Assembly (NCBI GenBank): GCA_039881145.1
Contig: JAYKKI010000007.1
Coordinates: 44,392,501 to 44,456,500 of the forward strand
Direction of reading: 5' to 3'
From: Druceiella hillmani
Lineage: Eukaryota; Arthropoda; Insecta; Lepidoptera; Hepialidae
Length of the DNA: 64,000 nt
Shown piece after piece: positions 22,312-35,500 of the stretch. Each line of letters begins with the position of its first letter. Position 1 is the stretch's first letter. A program made the position numbers and the translations under genes. The notes beneath the pieces are model-generated. The model was given only the letters and a program-made list of their open reading frames with translations. It searched no databases and was not told the origin of the DNA.

Positions 22312-23699
22312 TTTTATATAGAAATTGCTATTTAAATGTTCATTCAATTTCATATTAAATATAAATAATTTGTATTTTGAAGTGTTATTTGTAGTATTTA
22401 TTTTTTATTATTTAAACAAATTTAAAATTATTATTTTATAACATGCATTTCCCCAAGAGTCTAAACATCTGTAGAAAACTATTTATAACATGTATTGTCC
22501 CAATTTGATGGATTTCGAAGATAATATTTTTAAAGGTCATAATTCACAAACAAATGGTTAAATCCTCAAAAATATATTGTCTGTAAAATTAAGTTTCACA
22601 AATACAACGTTTAAACATAATTGTGAACAAAAGGGGGAAAGCTGACAAAAGGATCTGGCCCGTTAATTAAATGCAATTAAGCAATTAAAAGTATCTTGCA
22701 GCACAACACAATAGTAAGTAATACAATAAAAATTTTAAATCATAGAAAGTAAAGTTTACTTGTAAGCTAAAATCATTTGCAAAAATGTCTTATTACCAAC
22801 ACTTAAGGGAATAACTTTGAGTATCAATAAATATCAAATATAACTTAAACTCATTAAACTAGTTTAGTCACGGATCGGTGTAACTGGTTTAATTTAAGTC
22901 GCCATCCATATTTAGATTCTGCCTGTACATAACGTATAGGTGTGCCTATATATAACAGTATTTAATTCCCATGTCACATTTTAAAAGAGCAAATACTCTT
23001 AAAGTCTTTTGAGGATTCAATTTTATTTTCCCCTGTTAAAACGATATTCTTCTTGTAGCATTCATTGCTTATGTGTAACTAGTACACCTATATGAACAAC
23101 TTAGGTATATGCAAAATGTCTCGATTTTATTTTCCAAAAAAATTATAAACAACCTAAACTCTACTAGAGCAGTATAAGAAACACAGTTCTTTATTCCTCA
23201 GTTTTTGTCGTGGATAAATGAAAATGGCAGCTGAATGTTAAGATCGTTAATAAGTATTTTTAAAGGATACCAAGGAGAAATACTCTCTGATTTGACTACT
23301 TGCTTAATTTTTTATCGTCGCTTCAAATCAAACAATACTTGTAATACTTCAACAAGCTAATTTAATTTTTGCATACATTCATATATCCCATTTTTTTCTA
23401 CTAATACCAAAAACTGACAACACGTATTTAACTAAAAAAAACTCTGATATTTTTTGCAATAAAAATATTTCACATTTTGAAAAATTATAAGTTTCAGTCG
23501 ACAAACAAACCATGGAAACCATAAAGAAGTTTCTTATTTCATTATGTAAAAGCCTGAAAAAGAAATTCTCCACCCAAATTTAATTACACTACTCAACTTT
23601 CTAAGTACTTTCAAGGCATACAACGCGAAAATAGTATATAGCTGATAATTTTCAGGTAATAAAAATGTTACTACCTTACTTACTGCTTATGGCACAATA
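22312..23699. other. no recognisable gene
   Basis: A+T-rich unique sequence. Only chance-length frames are present on both strands. Confidence 0.55.
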
Positions 23700-24660
23700 A
23701 AAGCATAAAGAATTAGACGAGTTACGAACCCATAAAGCATCGTTAAATTTGAAATAACACTAGTATACACGTACACACTTGTATACATTGAGTATATTGA
23801 CGGCCTGCCATCTATTTTTGGATGTAGCCTTCCTCTAGTTACCGCTACTGTTAGTGGGTCTGAACTCTCAATTTCTAATCCTATTATAAACACTGATGGA
23901 TGTTGTCTGTCGGTCTCTTCGGCGTTCTGCATCGTCTGATGTAAGTACGCCGTCGCCATTTCGGGAGTCTTCTTTTCCGTATCCATTGTTAATTATAATA
24001 ATATAACGTGCCTTCAACTCCACTATGATTGTAACCACAGAGTGGATTTTTGCCTTTGACAATATCCACGTTTAGATCTTGCAGTCATGAAAGGAATTCT
24101 AAGTTTCGTTCATTCCATATCTCCCTACAGGACTTGGAGGTTCTCTTTAGATATAATTTTCAACATTACGGTCTCAATCTCATAAATGAAAATTGGCAGA
24201 TTATGTTATTTGATTACTGTTGCCTTCATCGCTATGAACGCCTTGCACCATAGATTTTATTTATGCCTAAAGCTAACTTTCCCTGGAATTTTCGTCTTTG
24301 ATACCCAAAGTTTTTTTTTCCCAATATATTCTTGCACTGCTCTACTGGCAGTTGGTAGTTGCGTCCCTTAGGAATTTTATTCATAATTTCAATATCTAAA
24401 GTGTTGATCTTTAGGCCTACTTTTTTTAGATGCGCGTTTCGGGTCTTCTAATATAATTATATATTCTCTATGCTATCGGAGAGTAATTCAAGATCGTCGG
24501 TAAAACTCAAATTCGACAGTTTTACCGTCTATATCGATGGTTTTGTCCTCCTAACAATTCCATAGCCAAATTACGATTGATAAGTTCATTATATGCTGGT
24601 ATCCATCCATCACAGCCACATTGTCTAACAATTTTAAAGATATCATTATGACATTTTACA
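23700..24660 (-). mobile_element. decayed LINE reverse transcriptase, RTE-like, C-terminal part
   Basis: Reading the minus strand from about 24660 down to 23790, blocks of a non-LTR retrotransposon reverse transcriptase appear in order across several frames. First is a KIVRQ-type block (motif B region). Then near 24525-24460 comes LSFTDDLELLSDSIENI, which contains the catalytic F-x-DD box and the usual LLSDS run. Next is KVGLKIN, typical of the segment after motif C, followed by a weakened LPIFIYEIET where LPVLTYGAET is usual. Finally there is a C-terminal block ending LEEGYIQK, matching the WR-x-LEEAYVQ-W ending of RTE-type LINE proteins. Stops and frameshifts show it is inactive. The frames at 23687-23986 and 23868-24062 are pieces of it. 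The clade assignment is by recall of motifs. Confidence 0.75.
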
Positions 24661-24762
24661 TATATCTGCTCAAATAAAGAAATCAATTAATACGAAGCAA
24701 AGTTAATGTTTCTTGCTTATTTTACCCAACTGCAGCAGAGAAAGTGTTATGAATTTCACAGG

Positions 24763-24806
<44 letters not shown>

Positions 24807-27424
24807 ATATTTATGTGAATAGCTCGTTCCCTCGTTTGAATTAAACTACTAAAGTGATTTCAACAAATGATATGTCTATGGCTTCGTAATGAACCAGAGT
24901 ATTCTAGAGTATATAAGGATATGAATTTCACAGGCCATGTTTATATTTCGTACTTTTCAGTTATTTTTTTTTTGTATTCCGGTTTAAATTTTTCTTCTTG
25001 TTTAAATACGTATACATATAAGGAAGAATTGTTGAATAGAGTATTAATAAATTTTGATTTGTGAAGTACTTAAAAACTGCAAAAAAGTTCGTGATACATT
25101 ATTTTGTTGCAAGACGTAAGAAACCATTAAAGTAAACAATCTTTTGCATTCTAATTTGATATACTTTAATATTTTCGCTGTTTTATATAATTTTTTTTCC
25201 TGGAATAACTACGGAATTAACTTTTGGGTGCTCACTTCAATCACACTCACTTGATCGCTTTTTTGATGTAAAATTGTCTATTTGCTAATTTTAATTTAGT
25301 TTATTTTTTTAACGAACATAATTTTTTACTTGTTTAATTACTATATACCTCGTATATATAATTAAAAGGAACTTCTGAACATTTGCACATATCGATAGTA
25401 TTACTACAATTCTATTGTATCGCCCAAGGAAAAGTTCAAATATTATGGTACAAAGCTCGTTTCACAAAAAGGCTATAAACGAAATGACGTCTGCTTTCTA
25501 GAAGCTTTTATGAACGCAACGTCGCATTGTTGCGGTAGACGAGCTCGCGTGGGATGATTCAGCATTATTCGCGTCAATAAAATTATTTAATAATTTAATA
25601 GCTTCCTTTAACGGATTGCGTTTTTGTTTTAATTGACGTTTTGTCTCTTTGGATTACAAAGGCATATTCAGCGCTTTAAACAATTTAACGGTAATAGCTT
25701 GATTTTGAAAAAAAAACTGAAGGATTTTTGTAATGACGCTAAAATCTATGTATTTGTTATTAGAATAATATTTTAAAATGTATGCTTCTGAGCTTAGGTA
25801 GACACTTCAATTGGGAAGAATGGAATGGAAAGTGGGAAAATTTACCTTAGCCTTTACACGAATCTTTGCTATTTATCTTATTTTAATCCATTGACAACGC
25901 GTGGTGTCAAATTTCGATACTTATTTCCCTTAGGGCTAAACACAATACCATCATCTCTTTTGCTATTTATTCCATACGTGTCACTTTAAAATAAACTTGA
26001 CCCTATCCCGCTTTTACTGTCTTTCTTCCGTATACAAGTCAATATTTTATTTTTTTAATTTGTGAGCTGTAACACCTTGTTATTTTTATAGTTTTCACTG
26101 AAAGATACTGTTCATGCCCCAGTAAATACGTATAGTGTACACAGATGCTAAAAAGGTATAAATAAAATTAAATCAATAATATTTTTATGACAGTTCAATT
26201 ATGTTTATTGCATTCAGAGATGGATTGATTTTTTCCTCTATTTTATGTTTTCAGTTTACAAGTTAGCCAACGATATCCTCGCCCGAAATCTTTATTATAA
26301 TATTCCATCATTGTTCATTTTTGAAAAAGACTGAAAATATTTTCTTCGGATTCTTTCTCAGGGACATATATCATTTACATCAAGCATATAACATTTTTAG
26401 GAATATGTACCACATATATTATGCCGTTATAGTAGTTACTGCACACTAATAATGACTGACCTACGTCCACATTATTAACTATCAAGTACTTTTGACACTT
26501 GACCATAGAAGACTTTATCTTCAAAGAAAATCGAATGCAGTAAGAAAAAATAGCATGTATTACACAAGTTCAAAAAAAATAATGTTTTTTTTCTCAATGT
26601 GATATCTATGGTATCCACAATTCATATAAAAATCGACTAGTCTAATGGAAATAATCGATTGTAACGGGTTGGGTCGATTACGAACTGAATAGCGTCTAGG
26701 GAAATTCCCTATCGCGTCATATGCGACGTCATACAACCTGCGTTACAACAACCCCATAAAACATAGTTGTGTGTCTACACAGCCGACGTGACGGTAACAA
26801 AAACTAGTATTAATAGTTATAGAACATTAACATTGAAATTGAGTCATAAAGGAAATCAAATAAAAGAACCCTGGAAAAAAAACCATCAGAAACGGTTTTC
26901 ATACTTTTATTTTTAACAGTACCATTTTACCAAATAAAACCGTGAATCTTTTTGTATCTTTCTGCTGGATATTAAATAGTTATTTATCATAAAACACATT
27001 TGAAGTGAATTTTCTTCGGATATATTTTCCTTATAATATATTAGCGAATAATATATTTTTCATACTTTTAAACTGAACGGTTAATAAAAGATAACAATAT
27101 TTAATATCTCTCCTTTAGTAGATCTTAAACACCTTAAGTCCTAATAGTAGAGAAAAACGATGGATTATTTTGATAGCTTGTACACACTTTCGGCTAAAAC
27201 TTGTTTTCGTGAGCAAATACAACATCTCAGTGACCAAATATTTTAACCAAGTGTGGATAAGTATAACCTTTCCTGTTATCAGGCTGGTCAAAGAAGAAGG
27301 CCTACTCTGATGTGACAAAAAAAATATAAAAAGAGTAGTTTAATAAAGGGACTACGTAACATTTTAAAATAAGTAAGTCTTTATATATTTCAGCAACCAC
27401 TGAGGTTTTCTATGTATGTAACGT
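24661..27424. other. no recognisable gene; (TA)n at 24763-24812
   Basis: A TA tract lies at 24763-24812. A G+C-richer patch near 25405-25552 is open for about 48 codons on + without a recognisable domain. The rest is A+T-rich unique sequence. Confidence 0.5.
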
Positions 27425-27431
27425 GTATATG

Positions 27432-27478
<47 letters not shown>

Positions 27479-27533
27479 CATATATGTATATATATATACA
27501 TAACATACATACCCACATGTGTATGTATGTATG
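27425..27533. repeat. (TA)n and CATA/TATG microsatellite
   Basis: A TA tract followed by CATA and GTAT tetramer-like runs. Confidence 0.95.
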
Positions 27534-29373
27534 TTTAAACATATAATTTACTTTGTACAGAAAACGGTTTAGAAATTAATCTAGCGATTTAACGAATTAT
27601 AAAACAGTCCAGTATAACAATATTTAACTCAAAATGCATACCATTTCTCAACTCGGTAGTAAATTTTGCTTTTATTACTTCATAATATTATGAATTTAAC
27701 ATGGAAAAGAGCAAACAATGCTTAAGTAAATACTATGCAGAGTTTAATGATCCTAAACCAGTAAATACACAATTTTGTAGAAATAAGAAAAATTAGCGAG
27801 TTATTTAATGCGCAAAAAAATTGAAAAATAAGTATAATTAGACCAAGCTCTCCGTCTACCCAGAAATTTAATCGTATTTCTTGCGTCCAACGTAACGGAA
27901 TAATTCATAACAGCAAATGGATAAACTCGTTCAAGCGCAATATTTTAAGATGAATTTATTACAGTTGACTTGCCAAAATATGTTAATTGTGTCATGCGTT
28001 TAATATAATTCTCAGCTTTTGCAATAACTTATTACAACAGACATTCACTTGACTATGACACAATGCACTTAACTACTCAAGCATAAATATGAAATGCAAC
28101 CGCATTAAATTTACAAAAGCGGCGTGATAAAATCAAACAGTCAAATTCGCCGTATTTCCATCGTCGTGGAGAAATATTTTCCATTCATTTCCCTTCCCCT
28201 TCCGGTATTAAACCATCAGGGTTAATTCGGTAATATTTATTCAAAAAGGCACCTTTGATGTTTGATCCTATTAGCTAATTGACATAACTCCTGGTACAGC
28301 TACAGCTACAAGTGATATACGACTATTTGATACATATGTTATGAAAACTCAAGTGTAATAGGTTTTTGTGCGTAGCTATTTTTATCGTGAATATTGTTCT
28401 TCGGTCATGATAACAATTTTTTTCTTTACGTAACTATCTCCGTTATAATAACTAATTTTTATATGTCAAACATTCAAGTGAGTAAAATTAAATAGAATAA
28501 AAAATTGACGTGTCATCTATATTGGAACACTGTAGCTCTTTATGGGTATTCAATTTCCGCAGTTTCGAATAAACTTGGTTTCTTGTTTGGCGATGTCTTC
28601 CGTTTGAAAATATAGAAACTTCATTGCTCAGTAGGGAATAATATCAATTACTGACCAATTTCTTCTTTTGGAGAATACTACATAAAATATGTGGTGTTTT
28701 TTTTTCCTAAATCTTTATTATATCTTTCGGTTAGTAACTTTTAGTAACCATTGAAATACACGTACCAGAACCGGAATGTACCAGACCGTGATAGCGTGAA
28801 AAAAAATTACTGAAAAGTAAAAAAGGAGTGACGCTAGACTCATGTTAACAATGCTCTCAATAGACCGCTGTTAACTTTTAGTTATAATATTTTGTACTTA
28901 TTACAGGAAAACGTCATATTTATTGGTATAAACTTCGGGCAACCGGTAGACATTATATTTTTTTCTTAAGACGATGATAAGTCTCATCGACCTTGAAGGA
29001 TTGAATTTTCAAGCTCCGCCCCTTTCTCTTTTCGACAAACTAATGCTAATGCCAGGCGCTAGGCATATTAACAAACAGGATTACTTATTTGTTACTTGTG
29101 CTCTTTGAAATGAGAATAAGGTTTTTAAATGTTACTTGAAGGGGTATTTATATCTTTGAAGAAAATCGCCCATTTTTGCAAAGTTTATTATAAACTCTGG
29201 AAATATGTAGTATAATTATTTTAATATAAAGAAATGGCTCAAACCTGCATTTATAATTCAGGCAGATTACTTTCTGTTGTTTTTATATTTTTATATAATT
29301 GAAATATTTCATTTCATGGTGTCTATTAATTTTAGTTTTGCGTTTAACAGTTTGAGTACGATGTAAAACATGT
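27534..29373. other. no recognisable gene
   Basis: No element or gene is supported on either strand. Confidence 0.55.
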
Positions 29374-29406
29374 GTATATATATATATATATATATTTTTT
29401 TTTTTT
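29374..29406. repeat. (TA)n followed by a T run
   Basis: Short TA tract and about 12 T residues, next to a GT-rich stretch. Confidence 0.9.
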
Positions 29407-29543
29407 TGTTTGGATGGATGTATGTGTGCGTGTGTGTGTGAATGTATATATGTATCTATGTATGTATACATACGGACACATAAGATTATTTAATCAGTTA
29501 AGATTCGTAAAAAATTACGTCCACGAATCAGAGTATTTATTTA

Positions 29544-29592
29544 GACGGGACATCTAAAATAAATACAGTGTATTTATTTTAGATGTCCCGTC
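29544..29592. repeat. perfect palindrome, 23 bp arms, 3 nt spacer
   Basis: GACGGGACATCTAAAATAAA and the next three bases TAC (29544-29566) are the exact reverse complement of 29570-29592, with AGT between. The arms carry no mismatch in otherwise strongly mutated DNA. It may be a minimal terminal-inverted-repeat footprint of a DNA transposon or a recent slippage-templated palindrome. Confidence 0.95.
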
Positions 29593-29696
29593 AAATTTGA
29601 TACTCAAAAAAAATGCAAAATAGACAAAATTATAAGTTACATATTCTCTACTTCCTCTTTATGTATTTTATGTAAACGTTTTCATTTTAATTTTAA

Positions 29697-31870
29697 CTTA
29701 TCATATTAGTTACGATCAGATTTCCCAGGTTGAAAAGTAGTCAATGTCAATTCTTGTCTCGCCAACTATCTTTGTCTTCGGTCTATTGCTCCATTGCGAC
29801 GTGAAAGGAGGACAAATTGACAAATTTTGGAATTTGTAATATGTGTTGGGATTGTTATATTAGTTGGGATGAGATTTTCCGGGTTGAAAAGTAACCTATA
29901 TCATTTTCTGGTCTACCAAATATCTGTGCGCAGAAAATCATGTCGATCTGTTGCTCCATTGCGACGTTTAAGAAGGACAAACTAACAAATTTTGGAATTT
30001 TTAATGTTTTTTTGGATTGTTCTATTCGATAAGATAAAATTTCCCGGGTTAGAAATAGTTTATATCATTTCTTGGCTCATCATCTATCTCTGTGTAGAAA
30101 ATCAAGTCAACGCGTTTTTCCTTTGTGGCATGAAAGAAGAACAAACAAACAGACTTTAGAATTTTTATTACTAGTTGGGATTGTTTTATTAGTTATGATA
30201 ATATTTTCGTATTAAAAAGTAATCTAAACCATTTCCTGGCCCGCTAATTATTTGTACACAGAAAATTGCGTGAATCTGTTGCTCCATTGCGATGTGAAAG
30301 AAGAACAAAACACTTTTGAATTTTTAACATTCTTTAAATTTTTTAAGATTTTTTTTTTAACATTCTTAAGATTTTTTTCTAATTAGGATGAGGTTTCCCG
30401 CATTGAAAAATAGGACATATAATTACCGGCTCGCCAATTATTTCTATGCTGAAAGTCATGTAGATCTGTTGCTCTGTTGTGAAGTTAAAAAAGAACAAAC
30501 AATAAGATAAGATTTCTCGGGTTGGAACGTAGGCTGTATCTTTATCCCTTTCGCCAACTATTTCTGCGCAGGAAATTACTTTCATCTATTGCTCCATTGT
30601 GACATGAAAGAATGACAAACAAATACACTTCCTAATTTATAAATTTAGGGATTACTATATTATTTAGAATAAGGTTATCCCGGTCGAAAATTAGCCTATA
30701 TATTTATTGACCCGCCAACTCTTTCTGTGCCGAAAGCGACATCAAGCTGTTGCTCCTTTGCGACGTAAAGGAAGAACAAACAAGCAAACTTGAATTTTTA
30801 TTATTATTTGGGATATTCGTATTAGCTAGGATGAGATTTCCCAGATGGGATTTTACCTATGTCACTTCTTGGTTCCACAACTATCTTTATGGAGTAAGTT
30901 TTCTGCTGATCTGTTGCTCCTTGGCGACGTGAAAAAAGGACAAACAAATACTTTCCAATTTTTAATATTGGTTGGATTTTTTTTAGCTATGAAAAGGTTT
31001 TCTAAGATGGAAAATTGTCTATGTTATTTCCTGGAATACCAACTATTTCTTATTAGAAAGTCAAGTCAATCTGTTATTCTAGTGCGATGTAAAAGAGGAA
31101 CAAAGAAACGTGCTTTTGAATTTTTGACATTGGTTAGGATTATAATATTATTTGGACGTAATTTCTCGGGATAACAATTAGTTTATATCATTTCCTGGTT
31201 ATTTAACTATTATTATACAGAGAGTCATGTAGATCTATTGCTCCGTGGTAACGTGAAAGAAGAACAAACAAACACACTTTTAAATTTTTACTATTTGATG
31301 GGATTATTCTATTGGTTAAGATGAGACTTCACGGGTTAGAAAGTAGTCTGTGTTGTTTCCTGGAACGACAGTTCTGTGCCGAAAATCACGTCGATCGGTT
31401 GCTCCATTGCGACATGAAATAAGAACAAACAACACACTTTCGAATTGTTAATTTTAGTTAGGATTGTAATACTAGTTAGGATAGTAACAGGACCAACGAA
31501 CATACCTCCTAATTTTTAAATTTTGGGATTGCCATATTAGTTAGGATAAGATTGTCCCGTTTGGAAAGTAGTCTATATCATTTCCTATACCACTAGCTAT
31601 CTCCATGCTAAAAGCCAATACGATCAGTTATTACATTACGATGTGAAGCAAGAAGAAACAAACATACTTTTGAATTTTTAATACCGTTTGGAATTGTCGT
31701 ATTAGTTAGGATGAGATTTTCCGGGTTGGCATTTTACCTATGTCATTTCCTGGTCCCATAATTATCTCTGTGCAGTAAGTCACGTCATATCTGTTACTCC
31801 ATTACGACGTGAAATGAGAACAAAAACTTTCGAATTGTTAATATTAATTGGAATTTCTTTTAGTTAAAAA
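29697..31870. repeat. ~163 bp satellite, about 13 tandem units
   Basis: The anchor CTCCATTGCGACGTGAAAG, with variants, recurs at about 29789, 29954, 30118, 30282, 30472, 30592, 30753, 30917, 31077, 31241, 31402, 31631 and 31797. Most spacings are 160-166 bp; there is one shortened unit (120 bp) and two lengthened ones (190 and 229 bp). Each unit also has a GATGAGATTTCCCGGGTTG-like block, CATTTCCTGG, CCAACTATCT and GAAGAACAAACAAAC. That order resembles the 3' tail of common insect non-LTR elements (ACTATCTCTGTGCC ... GTAACAAACAAACAC), so the array probably arose by tandem amplification of such a tail. Units are moderately diverged, indicating age. Frames such as 30845-31174 are read-through of the array. 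Confidence 0.9.
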
Positions 31871-32159
31871 AATATCCTTCTCTCCTTCTTTTAGTTAAAG
31901 AATTTGGCCAGGTTTTCTAAACGTAGGATCCACTCAATCCGAGTACGGAACGTAGGACCAAATTAATGGACCAATCCGAGTCCGTTAAACTGGCCCCAAG
32001 GTAAAAAGAAGTACGCGAATTGTTTAAAATGTTAGAAAGTAACAAGATAATACAAATATTATGCCCTTCATGAATCACTATCCTGTTGAGCCGTGATCTG
32101 AGCTCTGAAATATAGCGACAATATTTAAGAACAAATATTTATTTATTTATTATGGATTT

Positions 32160-32262
32160 AACGAATCTAATTGATATATATGGCGGACCTAATACTACGA
32201 GAGCAATCTCTTCTAGCCAACCAGAACATCAGTCCAGCCTCACTCGACGAGCGAAAATATCA
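32160..32262 (-). mobile_element. SINE-like core, second copy
   Basis: Read on the minus strand this carries GTCGAGTGAGGCTGGACTGA, TGTTCTGGTTGGCT and AGAAGAGATTGCT, matching 15880-15925 closely, and ends in GTCCGCC and ATATATATC. A plus-strand frame (32171-32383) begins inside it, which argues against that frame being a gene. Confidence 0.6.
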
Positions 32263-32377
32263 CCAAATGATGCACCGCATTTTTAATAAAATTGACGAAA
32301 TTAACTTTAAGAATAATAAATCGCCAAGACTAGATGCTAGCATCAGTCGGTCGATTGCCGTCGGGGATGCGTTGAAT

Positions 32378-32494
32378 TTATGACAGGCTTACAGCTTTTA
32401 ATATTTGTAATCGCATAACTAAAATGCCACATACCAATGAGACCAGCACCAGCGCTACTGGTGCGGAAGCTGCACACTGCGACTGGCGAGCCAT
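32378..32494 (-). CDS. possible first coding exon: signal-peptide-like, unassigned
   Basis: On the minus strand an ATG at 32494 opens 38 codons in a marked G+C-rich island. The product begins MARQSQCAASAPVALVLVSL: a short polar start and then a strongly hydrophobic run (APVALVLVSLVCGILVM), as in a secretory signal peptide. Two donor-like sites follow in phase 0, GTATGT after codon 20 and GTAAGC after codon 34; either could end a first coding exon. The frame otherwise stops at codon 39. I cannot identify a second exon, so the product is unknown. The alternative is that the whole island is the body of a repeat ending in the adjacent SINE-like core. Confidence 0.3.
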   Translation of the reverse strand: MARQSQCAASAPVALVLVSLVCGILVMRLQILKAVSLS

Positions 32495-32527
32495 CTGGTC
32501 AGCGTGACTATTATGTGACTGCGTGAC

Positions 32528-32562
32528 AATGGGCTGAGACAGAATCTACAAATATTTATATC
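32528..32562 (-). promoter_or_regulatory. possible TATA box and initiator for the minus-strand exon
   Basis: On the minus strand TATAAATA (32560-32553) is followed by TCTCAGCC, an initiator-like TCAG with its A at 32535, about 25 bp downstream. A start there would leave a ~40 nt leader before the ATG at 32494. TATA-like strings are frequent in this A+T-rich DNA, so the support comes mainly from the spacing. Confidence 0.25.
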
Positions 32563-35500
32563 CTACATATACATATTTATGTTCAACTTCAATATCTAGA
32601 TTGATTTTGAAATAAATATGTCTATCAATGCCTTGATATGTCAGTTTTGATAGAAATCCCTTCCTTATAGTAACATACAGCACGTATTTCATACAGTTTT
32701 CTTACAGCCCTTAAGTATGAACTTCAGTTTCATAGCGCACCTATGCTTCGGCGTATAATAGATAAAACTTTGCAGGACAATAAAAGAATATATTTGATTG
32801 TATTTCATGAGACTTAGCATCAGCTTAGTTACAGGCATCAAATTTTTTTTAGTCGAATATTTTATTTTACACCTTTTTCGATTCTGGAAAAAATCTTAGC
32901 ACTATTTCTTGGATAATTTTATCCACTTCTGCTCTATATTTTGGTGTATGTGAAATAAAATCATTTATAGTCTGTTGCCATTAAATTGTTGAAATATTCA
33001 GTGCTTTAAACGTGCATTACATTTTTAATGTAATAAATTTATTTAAATCTTAATTTATTGCCATATTACTCCTATATTTTTTTAGTCTGATTTGCAGAAT
33101 TGATAAAAGGAAGGTAAAACATATATAAACCTGCAGTTTCATGTCAAAAAACACGTGGGTTTAGTTGAATGAAATTTAGAATTTAAAAAAACGATAATGT
33201 TTTTTAATAAGCGGATATGTATGAAGCTATGTGATGGGCTGGGCGATGTGATGACACTTTGAATGAAACACGTGACCACCAAATATGTGTCTATTAGTTG
33301 AGTACGAAAAATATGTTTGGTCCAATTGGCAGAAACACACCTATTGCAAGCATCTTAACTTTTGAATGTTGACGGTGATTTCCTTTTCATGGTCCATAGA
33401 TAAGGAAAATTTAGAGATATATTTATTTGGCATATATTCGTTATAGGACGTTTGTAGATGCGCGGGAAGCTGAATTTCTTTTCTAATTAAAATAAAATAT
33501 TGCACAAACTTGTTTTATTACAAGTAAAATTTTACATTAAGTTCGTACACAGACAAAATTGGTCCGATAGTTTCAAAATTGCACCTCCCAACAAAGCCAA
33601 CCATTACCTAAAAATGTATCTCACAATAAAAATATACAAAAAATGCATCACTAAAAAAAGTTATATTGCATCATAATTTGTATGTAAAAAGTTTTTTCTA
33701 ATATTCCTAGCAGTACCATACTCCCAGTCTTTTAAAAATATATCGAATTCATCATCGTGCTCGTTAAAAGAAAATAGGAGAAAATATTTTTTCAGGTGCG
33801 GTTCAAATATATGCACTATCTAAACTAAATACCTAAATAAGGTTATATAAGAAAATTGACTGCTAATCAAGTTTCTACTAGTAGTGCGCTGTGTTACTTA
33901 TGTAAAGGAATAAAATTTAAATGCTATTATGAAACTAATTAGGAACTTAATTAGATGGCACTATATTATTCCGTTAAAAGAACTAGTTATTTGGAAAACA
34001 AGCTTCAATCCAAAAATAAATTAAATTAATTAAACGCAAAATATTTCTTCGTTGTTAGTTTTCCTCAACAATATAGAAAATCAAAAACTGCAAAATTCAC
34101 CTTTCTGGTTGGAGTTTGCCATTGGGAGTATTTTCAAACGGTGTCATTTATCATAATATAATGGAAAATAACTTAGTTACGTAACACTATTGTTGACGTT
34201 GGCGATGTTTATAAATATTCAATAAAATAACTGTACACTAACATATATTTTTCAAGTCTAGGAAAATTCTTAGACTAGTAAATATTTAGTGCTAATATTA
34301 TTAAAAATCAGTTTATCCATATGCTGTTAATGAATTTGAATAAATGACGTAAAAATGTTTAATTTTTAAATTCTTTGTTCGTATAATCCATTACATGAGT
34401 GACGATTCATCATGTTTTCTTTTTTAAATACTCTTGTGATGTTTTATAACTTGAGTGATTTATATTATGATATTGATTTTTTCTTTTAGCGTAAAAAAAA
34501 ATTGTAATATGATTTCATATAAACCGCCATATAAGCCATATTTTTATATAAGATTATATAGATCCAAAGTCTCAGATGATTGAAGATGCACAATACATGA
34601 TCGGTTGAAATTACTTCACCAACAGATGAGATTCGGATCTGTGGAAATCTAGAACGTTTTTATGAGTGAGCTGTCAACTGCACGTTTTCTTTTTAATTAA
34701 TACATATTTGTTACACTTTTAATGGCTGAATTCGTCATATTAAAAATATCGTTTTGTACACGTTATAATAAAACATTAATGCTGAAAGTACAATAGCTTT
34801 ATAATTCATTAAATTAGTTCATCGCAATGGAATAATATATGATTAATAATAATTATATGGCTATCTGTGGAATAAGTGATAACAATTAAATATAAACGCA
34901 GAATTTGATCAAATTGACTACACATATTATATTAACGTTACACATAAATAAAAATATATCACCAATCTGCCCTATACTCAGTCCAATTTCCATATATCAC
35001 TTGGGAAAAGACCAGATATATTTATCAAACAAATATGTTTCATTCGAGAAGAGCAGGAATTCCCAGTAGCATACGAGCTGTCGAAATAAAAATTGCAAAT
35101 TGTTTTTTATACATCGTATATATTGTATATTAGTAACTAATACAAACATGTATTAGAAGCGAAAGTATATCAACATATAAATAGACGTACACATATAATC
35201 TAACGGTGCAGAGAAGTGTTTTTAGTTGAAATAGGTATGATAGGAATCTTATCCTATCGAAAGTATATGCATTAGAATTAATTGAATTCTGGATGCGAAA
35301 GTAAATACTTTAGTCAAGATCTTTGCTTCCGTTAAAACTGAAAACGCAACCTATTTGTTCGTTCCTATAATATCTTGAAAACGAATGCAGCACTGAAATT
35401 AAAATTTGGTATATTTACGTGAATTAACCTTTCGTTTTTTTAAAGATATAAATAACGCATGGAATTTAGGATAAAATCGTGTCAAATTTAACTGTTCAAA

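Noticed and set aside
30750..31174. Two overlapping plus-strand frames (60 and 109 codons)
   Set aside because: They read through units of the 163 bp satellite and show the repeat period.
32171..32383. Plus-strand frame of 70 codons beginning MIYMADLILREQS
   Set aside because: Its first third lies in the reverse complement of a SINE-like core that also occurs at 15.9 kb, so the frame begins in a repeat.
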